NCBI GenBank assembly: GCA_963920575.1
Contig: OY986965.1
Span: 2,107,072 to 2,171,071, forward strand
DNA from: Narthecium ossifragum
Lineage: Eukaryota; Streptophyta; Magnoliopsida; Dioscoreales; Nartheciaceae
Direction: 5' to 3'
Length of the DNA stretch: 64,000 nucleotides
Shown here piece by piece: positions 46,036-64,000 of this stretch (position 1 is its first letter; each line of letters begins with the position of its first letter). Position numbers and translations under genes: made by a program. The notes beneath the pieces were generated by a model. The model was not told where the DNA came from, ran no database searches, and saw only the letters and a list, made by a program, of their open reading frames with translations.

Positions 46036-49000
46036 CTAAGTATGTTGTTGCTTGGTGCAGTCAAATCCTTGGCAAACAGAAACCCAGACCACAAACACTA
46101 GAAGCAACAGAACTCCAAGAACCACCAACTTGATTTTCATGTTTTGAAGCCACATCTTCTTACGGACCTTTGTTCCTTGCTTTTTGAAATCCTGAGCCTG
46201 AAAGAAGATCGAGCAATTTACAACATCAAGGGAGTTACAAAATGCTAATGACTATTAATGTTACTGATGTTTCAGCTACCTGAGCACGCAAATCGACCGT
46301 CTTGTCTGCCAGATCAGTGAGCTTCTCTCCCCGGTCAACTGCCTGAAATGCATAATAGCCAAAAGAGCTACTTGTAAAACATCACTCCCAACATTGTTAA
46401 TCTTCATACATATTCTGTTTTTTTTTAAATGAAGGTTCGTCATGAATAACTTTACTGAAAGCAGAAGCAAAAAAAAAAAACGTGGCTTCTATGCATAAAA
46501 TGGTCTAGGTTTTGTTTGGTCAACCATTAGATTTTCATAGTTTTGGCCTCTAGACAACACCTGTATGACTAGCATCATAGAAAGTCAAGTAGAAGTGGAA
46601 CCTCACTAAGACAAAATTATTCAAGCAAAATCTATCAATTGGACATCTGCTAGTCAAGAAGTTAAGCTAGAATAATCGGTTTAGAGAAACCTTATCAAAT
46701 AGACATGTTATATTCACACAACAAGGTGAATAGCTATCATGTTGCCCGGCATAGTGTTTAGTGGAAGGAAATTTTTTCTTGAAAAGTGATTTTCCGTCCA
46801 ATGCAAGAGAATAGCAATGTAAAGAGAACATTAATAATAACGATATGAAGATGATCAACATGGTATGAATCACGTGCCAACCAGCAGAAAACCAATAACA
46901 ACCATAAACATTGAGCTATCACACTAGCAGCCCCTCAAGAAGTCTCTTCCCAAAAAACCATAAAAGTACTGGTAGAAACCATTAGAAGTTCCAAATGAAG
47001 GTTTGACTTGGGTACAGCACCCACTGGTCTCAGGAATACTAGTTTGAAGAATGTATAAGTGCTCTTCTCTGATCCATACGAATCAACAGGAGAGCTGGTA
47101 CCTTGAAGTGGTAGGAGTCACCCTTTCGAGCCTAGTACCAGTAAACAAATTTCGAGTTTTTCTACTTTAAGCTGCGCTCCTGCCATAAAGGGCATCTCAT
47201 CACATGTTAGAGATATGCCCCGTTCACACCCATTCAAGATATGAAACCTCCAGAATTTCTGGACCGATTCATTGTTAATTTTTGCCTCCGTGCTTATTTT
47301 TATTTTTTTTTACTGATGGCGGGAAGCTTTGTTTCCTCCATTTCTCTTTAGCTTAAAAAATGCATTTCGAAGTATCAAAAGAATGCTGGAAATCTATATC
47401 AGATAAGCAGAAGAGACGAGCAGGCTAGCAATAAGGGAATAGGTTCATAATGATGGTTCAAACTTAGGACAAGGAATGATGAGCAAGATGTTGGAGCGGG
47501 TGCAGGAAGATTCCAAATCAGGACTGGAGATTCCAAATCAGGACAGGATTTCGAAGATTTAGAGAGTTGAAGAGGGAGTACACACTACATCTAAAGCATT
47601 GGACATGTTTACTCACGCTATGCATTTCAAAAATAACTAGGCAGCTTAACAACAACTACGACATTATTCATGCCAAATGAAATAGCGAAATGCATGTGTA
47701 AATCCCTGAAAGGACTAATCTTTTCACCATATACAGAACAAAAGGGATGTAACTTTAATACCTTTTCTATATTTTCCAACATTATACTTTTGACTTCTGA
47801 TACTTGAGCCTGCACTTTGAAAAGCTTCTCTATCTCTTCTGCATGCTCTATAATATACAGCATATGCTCCTTAATAGTTGGTCTGCAGAGTGGTTAACTT
47901 TACCCCATTTATTTTGTGCAAATGAGGGGACAAAGATCAATACATCAAGGAAATTCAAGCAGCAAAGAAGATTGATTAAGCATACCCAAACTCCTTGTTG
48001 AGACTTTTAGCAGTTGCAGTATCGGCCTTACCACCCCCATATCTCCTTTTGAAGTCTGCCTTCAGACGCTCCAGGAGGGCCATGGATATATGTTTTGCAA
48101 CAGATTCTTTAGCAACAACACAATATGCTGTACAAACAAGACCAATGGAAAATATCGCCAAATCAAAATAATATTGAGCTCCTGGATGCTACTTAGTGAA
48201 CCATATAAAGAGATTGACAAAATAGGCCAGCTGAGTTTACAGTGTTTCAAGATGTACTATAATAAGTAAACTAGCAACTCTATGACAGAGAACAAGAACG
48301 ATGAGCAACATTCAACAACAGGTTTTACATGTGAGACTGTTAAATGGACCCATTTCCTTATCTAATTTTACCTTAGTTCCCTTTCACTTGGTTCATCAAA
48401 TTTTCATAGTGAAAACCAAAGATTATGATACCACCTTGAAAACTGGAAAAGCAGACTCCAGACATCACCTCCTCCGGGGACATCTCAAGAGATGATCCAC
48501 AACTTTTGACCCAAAAGAAGCTATATGAACATCACAGATCACAACAACATCATAGATGACAACACTATTTCTTAGAAGCATAACTGTAACCAACCAGCTA
48601 CAAAACCGATGTCAATCGGCTTAGAATGGTATAGTCAACATTAGTTTCTTGAGCAAGAAAGTCCATAATTGCTTCACACATTCATAGAGAAATCTCAAAA
48701 TGGCATCAGGAATCATAGTACGAGATCATACTTTCTTCACATGTAAATAGCAAGGAAGAAACTTCTCCACCAAACAAATTCCAGCACTCGGCATCCGTAA
48801 ACACTGTAAACTTATGATTACGGATCAAAATCCCAGATGGCATAGAAGGGGAGGTCATGAGTATATTCGCCATCAACACCATTTTTGAAGAAACTAAACT
48901 CAGCCCTGACGACTACTTATCAAAGAATGGTCGCTATCAAATTGGTGATGACTAACCATTTAATTGTATACCCCAAGAAAAGCGACATGAAAGAATTTCA

Positions 49001-49503
49001 AAATTTCCGCGAGAGACCCTCTCAAGGTACTTGAATAACCCTGCTCTTGACTAAAATATTCATATAGGCTCATCATTTTCCCATTCCATAAACCTTTCTG
49101 CAAACCTATCATCCTACCAATTGAAGTAAATGGCGTCCACAAGTTATAACTATGTTGGAGAAGAGATCCAGATAACCAAGTAAGTAGCCTAAATTTCCCG
49201 CGAAAACATCAAATCCATCTAGAAATCATCCGTAATCTATGAATCAGTATACTTTAAAGAAACGAAGACATAGAGATCGATGGAGTTTGAGCCATTACCA
49301 TAGCCATCTTCGAGGAGGAAGTTGAAGGTGTAGCGGTCGCAGGAGTAGGTAAAGCGACTATTGGCAGCGGGGAGGCGGTGGAGGCATTGGGCGGCGATCG
49401 CCGGGAAGTTCCCGGTGAACTCCGTGTACTCCGCCACCACCAAAGTTCCCCGCGCCACGAACCCGTAGATGAACCACCCACTCTTACCCTCCTCCTCCCC
49501 CAT
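46036..49503 (-). CDS. Vesicle-associated membrane protein, VAMP724-like R-SNARE
   Basis: A tail-anchored R-SNARE of the plant VAMP72 group, which drives fusion of secretory or endosomal vesicles with the plasma membrane. Five exons, 49299-49503, 47986-48127, 47762-47882, 46280-46342, 46036-46197, give 230 residues. A longin domain spans about 1-125 ([36 protein letters not shown]). The SNARE motif is about 130-190 ([15 protein letters not shown], then [15 protein letters not shown]; the Arg in VDRGEK is the zero-layer residue). One membrane span lies near 200-222 ([19 protein letters not shown]), with a short lumenal tail. The acidic longin insertion typical of VAMP727 is absent, and KEFGPTIKEHM favours VAMP724. 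Intron 1 is 1.17 kb and intron 3 is 1.42 kb. Confidence 0.94.
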
Positions 49504-49902
49504 GGATCCGGGCTAGGGTTTTGGATCTCGCTTTGGAGGAGGGCGAGGAGAGGCGGAGTGGAGTGGAGTCCAGTGGATTGCTCGAGCATTAGCGAAGATG
49601 GAGGCCGTGGTGGCCGTGGGTGCATTGGATGAGTCAAGAGGAACAAAGAACATAGAAATCAACAGATAGAGAACCGACACGTGGATAAAATCGTGTACGT
49701 GAAGAGGAAACAATGGTAGAGTTGGGTGTTTGGTGCATGGGCTATAGTAGGGAGAGTAAGGCAAAGAGGTGACAGTGATGCTTTACTTCCGACTCTAATG
49801 GGTTCGTTCCGTGTGAAAATGGTTGACGAACGAGGAAAGAAAGGAATTTAATTTTTAATACATTTGATGCAAGTGTTTTTTCCCCTTCTTTTTTGCATTT
49901 GT
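49504..49902. other. Promoter region of VAMP724-like gene
   Basis: A GC-rich leader (49504-49630), then AT-rich spacer. Frames on the minus strand here overlap the leader and look non-coding. Confidence 0.45.
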
Positions 49903-50282
49903 TTTTTTTTTTTTTTTTTTTTGACAAGTTTAGCCCAGGGGTCATTGAAAACCAAGTAACAAAACGATGAACTACATCAAAACTAGGGGCTACCCCCAAG
50001 CAGCCTCTTGAGCTCGTGGGGCTCCTACGCAAAACTTGGCCGACCACCGGCCCCTCACGGCTCTCGCAAGGCCATCATCCTCCTCATTATCCTCTCTTGC
50101 TACAAATCGTACATGAATCTCCTTCAGCTGGGCTACATTCCAACAAAGTCCTTGTAGTCGGCTACTTTGAGCACCGGGCCACTATTTCCTCCCATTAACA
50201 CATTCAACCAAGTCCTTGGAGTCGGACTCCAACAGCATCCTCTCGCAACCTCGACTTCTAGCGATGTCTACCACCTTCTCAT
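49903..50282 (-). mobile_element. LINE 3' fragment
   Basis: A 20-T run (poly-A on the minus strand), then the LINE terminus AAGTTTAGCCCAGGGG, then minus-strand RNase H remnant reading NEKVVDIARSRGCERMLLES followed by DSKDLVECVN. Target duplication not found. Confidence 0.75.
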
Positions 50283-50829
50283 TAAAAAACATTAATGACT
50301 AAAATAAGGATAAATTGATTAATTAACGGTAATGTGGTCATTGTTTCTTGAGTGAGTTAAAAATTTAAAGCCATAAAATATTCTTATTGCATATCGCCCT
50401 CCTATTGACTCATATTTTGAATCAATGGAAATTAATTGGCTGAGCAAGGAGAACTTGGTCATCATATTTTGGGTGAGTTAAATAAATAAAATTAATTTGA
50501 TTTACTAAAAAGAATTTATCGTTAGAGGGCTTTCTTTTCTTTTTCTTTAAAAAAAAAAAACAATAAGAAACGAGACACCCGAATCGGCAAATATATATCT
50601 GCCAACCATGCCGCTGAATCTCCAACCCAATGGTAACATCTTCCCTTCGTATTTTTTATTCCTCAATTCTACTGTTTCACTGGGTCTTAGCTCAAAACAA
50701 ATTCCTACAATGCAATCAAATGGCTCACAGATACTCCCTTCAAATGTTCAAAGTTTCTGTTTTGGTCCAATAAAACATAAATCATTTCACTTTCAGGCTC
50801 GATGTGTATTGGTCAAATAGAAGATCATT
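50283..50829. other. AT-rich spacer between two LINE fragments
   Basis: No gene recognised. Confidence 0.4.
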
Positions 50830-51219
50830 TGGTGTGGGTAATGAGGAGGCCTATCCAGACCGACAATGTTTTAACATCTGAACTGATGGCTATTGATGCT
50901 ATGTTGGTTTGTGTGTGACACGGGCTCAAGCGTATTGTGATTAAATTAGATTCAAAAAAGACGATGGATATCATCAATGGCTTCATATTATGACCTACTG
51001 AGGTGAAGTCTTTGACGAAGAACATATGATCTGAGGTGCTATATTTTAAATCTATAATTTTCTTGTATGTTCCTAGAACTTTCAATGCTAAGGCAGATTG
51101 CATTGCAAAGTGATGCTGCCACTCTGAAGTCCTGTTTAGATGAAATTTAGAAGACGTGCAAGAGACTTTGGATTTGTTGATGTAATACCAACCTCCGGAC
51201 TGAACTAATTAAAAAAAAA
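50830..51219 (+). mobile_element. LINE 3' fragment, plus strand
   Basis: Plus-strand RNase H remnant: TDNVLTSELMAIDAMLVCV, then HGLKRIVIKLDSKKTMDIIN and FNAKADCIAK, with in-frame stops between. It ends with a run of nine A near 51211-51219. Confidence 0.75.
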
Positions 51220-51637
51220 GCTTGAATCCTATAGCTGAAACTATTTGGTTTCAGCAAAACTTGAATCCATGCTCGCCACATGACTTCTTTTTATGCAGGT
51301 ACCATTACAATGTAACTAAAATAAATAAATTCATTTTTCCTAGAGATTTAGGGAAAAAAAAGAGAATTTACGTTAGCTTAAACTATGGACAATTGGGGAT
51401 TTTACAGGCACTCAGCCATCTTCTTGGACGTAAAACTTAGCCTCAACTTCCCCTCAACCTCCATCAACAAGGATCATCCTAAAGTCCAGCCAATCTTTTC
51501 ATCTAAAGCCTCAAACTGCAAAGCTTTGCCGGCCTCTAACAGGCAACCATTGCCAAGACTACCGGTCATGCCCCTCATCACCCTAGGTATGCTAGGTACC
51601 GCATTGAACGATTTCCTGACCACCTAACACAGCATGC
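51220..51637. other. Spacer downstream of the DEAH helicase
   Basis: Presumably includes the helicase 3' untranslated region. No other gene recognised. Confidence 0.4.
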
Positions 51638-60720
<9,083 letters not shown>

Positions 60721-63694
60721 CTGCAAAAGACGAGCCATGAGAAATGTATCGACTTCAAGAAACACATATGAAACTACACAGGACACAATAAAACACTTCC
60801 AAAACATTAGATACCGAATGTACTATTTGAAATATCAAGTGAGCATAAATAACTCCTAGAAGAAGACAATCCTCAGGAAGCTTTAAACTTTGCAACTACC
60901 ATAAACTAAAAGCATGCTATATGTTCAGCCTTCAGCTAGTATCCTTGTCATAAAAATCAGTGATTAAGTCCTTTAAAAGCTATTGAATTCATCATGGAGG
61001 TCTGTCCCATTTTTTTCGGGGCAGGATAGCGGTACAACACTAAACCCATCACGCTGAAGATTAATATATTATCAGCCTAATATCAACTCTAAACATATTT
61101 CATAGAGAAGGAGTGGTGGGTCTGGAATAGATAACCACAGGTGGCCAATTGAATTTTTAACGATTTGCTTTGAATTTTTAACAATTGAACCCAGGAAAAG
61201 GGGCTCCCAAGAAAACTCAAGCAGACAATTATCAAGAGTTCCAACAATGTACATAACGATTTGCATTGCTTCTATTTTGTAAAACACTATACAACAAGTA
61301 AAAAACACCACAAAACACCAAACAGGCAATGGAGCAATTTCAGTGCAATTTGACACAGGAGCAATTACCTGAACTTCCCAACCAAACATACTTAGAACAT
61401 TACTTGCTCTATCAACTAGATGCACATGCATACAATAAACCAAAAGTCCATAATAAACTGGGATTTCAAGAGTCCAAAGCATATTTCAGCTATCAACTTT
61501 GCTCCCTAATTGCTTCGTTGTTTTTTAAAACAAGTAAATAACTCCATGGCACACTAGCTGAAAGCCAAAGCATTCTAACTTCGACACTCAACTATCTGTT
61601 GCTGAAATCCTGATACCTACCTGCAAATTTCTTCAGCCCCGATTCATCCATCCAGATGAAATTTATTTAGGTATCACCCACGCTAAAAATCGATATTAAC
61701 GCCAATCAAACCAAATGGCTTATTAAACACAAAGTGAAAAGGTAATGCCTTTCTCACAGGAAAATTCCTTTGAAGTTGATGTCCAGTTAGATCGTAATAG
61801 CTTCTCTACAGGAAAATCTTTTATTACTCACATGCGTAGCAAAAAAGTGAAGGTTAATACAAGCATGTAGACGGTTATTGCACAGAATAAATCAACAAGA
61901 ATGGCAACAGCCGCAAGACCACAGCCCATCACATACATGGATATCTACGTTCCTCTTTCTGCAGGATTAATGTCATTAGCAAAAAGACATACCAAACCAC
62001 CTCAGTGCTAATTTCGACAATAAGAAAGAGTATGCTCTCCATATATTTGAACATTAGGTAATCAAACAAACAAGCACAAAATTAGATCCCATAATAATTT
62101 TTTTTATATTAGTTGAGCCCGAAGGCTAACAAGCACAAGATTAGATCCAGAATGATTAGTGGTTGTGTACGAATGAAAAGATCACAAAGGTTTAAAGTTT
62201 AAACCGAATTCCTTCTAGTGCCTTTCAAGACTCCTCAAATGTCCAACATAAAGAAGAGCACAAATTGATGTGCTTAGAAGTCATTATGAGCAATGGCTTA
62301 TGACGACTAGAGATATTGTAAAAGTTTTATTATATTTGAGCCTGTCTTCAGGTCACGCCACGAGTAAAATGTGCCCAACACAGTTCGCTTCTTTTAAGAG
62401 GGAAAAGCTTAAATGAGTGACCAAGTAGCTGGATCTTTTCCTTCTCGCTTCAGTATAATCTCTACAGTAGCATTTCTACTACTGAGCTAGGCTTGCTCCA
62501 AGATCTAGGAAAAGCGTCAAGGTATTCTAAAAGATTGCTGAAGACAAGGGCTATTTTGAAGAGATCAAAGCAAGCAATTGTCTATACTACATCAACCAGA
62601 CCACTTACCCAAAAGAGTGCAATAAAAGAATAAAACCTGTGTATAGCTCATTCAAGTTAATGGAGACATCAAACTGATCAAAGCATAAACTATGTCAACA
62701 AATTTGCGCTTTGAACAATTCAAATGATTTCACTGATGCATACCATAGAGTTACCACATTACAGTTCCAAAATATTAGTTAAAAGCAATAATTTCCTGGT
62801 TAAGAAAAAAGACTATCCAGAAAATCTCCATGATCTTATTCTTCACTCTTTAATCAATAAGTATTGTCCCAAGTGCAAAACATACAAGACCTAAGGAATG
62901 AACTAAAGTAATCGGCGTAATCAGCTATCAATGCTCCAACATCCTGCTCACAATCTCGAAACAAGCAATCCCCAGAAATCATCCTTTATTTAATGCTTAA
63001 TCAAGAATAACTGATAGAGTTTATAACAAAATCCACGAAGAAGCAACAGAGAGAACTGGAGCACACATTAACCACTATTTCTTCTATCCTAACTTAGCCT
63101 AATTTGTCCTAAGATCTGCTACAAAATCATCATCAACGTCTTCTCAAGCACTTGATGTTGTAATATAAGAAGATGCAAATATTCACAATTAACTTCTACT
63201 TATTTTGATACAAAGTTCACTCACATAAATAGTTAATGGTTAATTAAGACTACAATAGCTTGATAGGCTGAAAAATCTCCCTGAAAATGACAGCAGGTTA
63301 TGCTGTACACTCTTATATAACAAAATGAGATTAGTCACTTATGCCGACCTCTAAAGATAATGAAGAAAAAGATTGCATTAAAAAATTCCAAGTTTCCTGA
63401 AACCTGAAATGCTAAAATTAACAATTCCTAATGCTGGAATGAGTTCAGATATTCATATCATTTACCACTCTAACCACAAATAGAGAGACCAAAAAGCTAA
63501 AGTAGACAACACTTTTCAGGTTGATAACAACCTTGCAAGCCATTCTCTCCATTTTCCTTCCCATGTTTTACAATAGACTAGCGAAACAAGTTGAATGCCT
63601 CTCTATCGTCTATAAGTCTCAGGCACAGTTCAACATGTAATTTTGATGTGAAATAAGTCATGAAGCCTGAGAAGATTGAATAGAACATACTACC
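60721..63694. other. Probable long intron of the DEAH helicase; no exon seen
   Basis: The exon at 60657-60720 needs an upstream exon (its first base completes a split Arg codon), so this stretch must be intronic at least in part. No matching coding sequence is visible on the minus strand. It contains the 38-bp LINE stub. Confidence 0.5.
62090..62127 (-). mobile_element. 38-bp LINE stub with 21-bp target duplication
   Basis: Flanks AACAAGCACAAAATTAGATC+C (62069-62089) and AACAAGCACAAGATTAGATC+C (62128-62148) differ at one base of 21. The insert has a T run then AGTTGAGCCCGAAGGCT, matching the LINE terminus at 20433, 24896 and 49923. It is therefore an extremely 5'-truncated LINE copy. Confidence 0.85.
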
Positions 63695-64000
63695 CAAGGA
63701 TTTCCATACCGGCCGGCCGGTATGCACCGGACCGGCAGCTAGCCGGGATAACCCCCCCCCCCCTCCGATTCAAGGGGGGGGGGGGTGCCGGTGTTGTGCC
63801 GGGCGATACCTCATGTACCGCCCGGTACGGATCCGATACATACCGGATCGTCGTGGACGGTCACCGACAGCTTCCACTGTGAGCACCGACGGCTTCTTTG
63901 GCTGCTTGCAATGATTGCACCAACGTCTTAATTGCATCGAGCCACCGACACCTTCAGTTCTATAAACCATGGAGGGGAAGAGAGAAGGAGGGAAGGAGGA
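63695..64000. mobile_element. Left part of a hAT-like element (cut by window edge)
   Basis: Starts CAAGGATTTCCATACCGGCC, matching the first bases of the hAT at 55283. GCCGG and CCGGTATG motifs abound, as in that element. A C12 run (63752-63763) and a G12 run (63774-63785) form a perfect 12-bp hairpin stem. The right end lies outside the window. Confidence 0.6.

Overview
This is a stretch of nuclear DNA from a flowering plant. Evidence: many short exons with GT-AG introns, chloroplast-targeted and cytosolic housekeeping proteins of plant type, plant-only families (LPA1, HIPP, VAMP72, PP2C40-like phosphatase), Tourist/Harbinger, hAT and Mutator-like DNA transposons, and several 5'-truncated LINEs. 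The very GC-rich first exons of FOLD, VAMP72 and HIPP suggest a monocot, but I cannot name the species.

Gene order, with strand: start of a secreted protein (-, cut by the left edge); LPA1, a photosystem II assembly factor (-, 6205-12825); RPS21, ribosomal protein eS21 (+, 13644-14963), divergent from LPA1 over a compact promoter; FOLD, cytosolic methylene-tetrahydrofolate dehydrogenase/cyclohydrolase (-, 15757-17857); a small unknown protein with a good TATA box (-, 19372-19602); an AlaX-type tRNA-editing protein (+, 24119-27677); a PP2C40-like phosphatase (+, CDS 30779-33370); a heavy-metal-associated isoprenylated protein (-, 40297-41402); a VAMP724-like R-SNARE (-, 46036-49503); and a spliceosomal DEAH-box helicase of the Prp2/DHX16 class (-, 51638 to beyond the right edge). 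I rebuilt exon boundaries by hand; reading frame is kept across all junctions of the nine recognised genes.

Spaces and large introns are filled by transposons. Those with readable target-site duplications are a Mutator-like element (2417-3221), a Harbinger-like element in an LPA1 intron (9073-10121), a hAT nested in a LINE (21578-22516), a LINE in an AlaX intron (24877-25581), a Tourist MITE (45274-45465), a hAT in a helicase intron (55283-56096) and a 38-bp LINE stub (62090-62127). A degenerate 5S-rRNA-like sequence near 40.0 kb may be a relic of a Cassandra-type element.

The genes are unrelated housekeeping loci; there is no operon, gene cluster or CRISPR. I see no new multi-gene system. 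The most unusual points are two apparent GC-AG introns in the helicase, the 38-bp LINE insertion with a 21-bp duplication, the 5S-like relic, two transposons sharing a GATGCA/AT-rich-repeat design, and a GGGCT-rich repeat shared by the FOLD and AlaX upstream regions.
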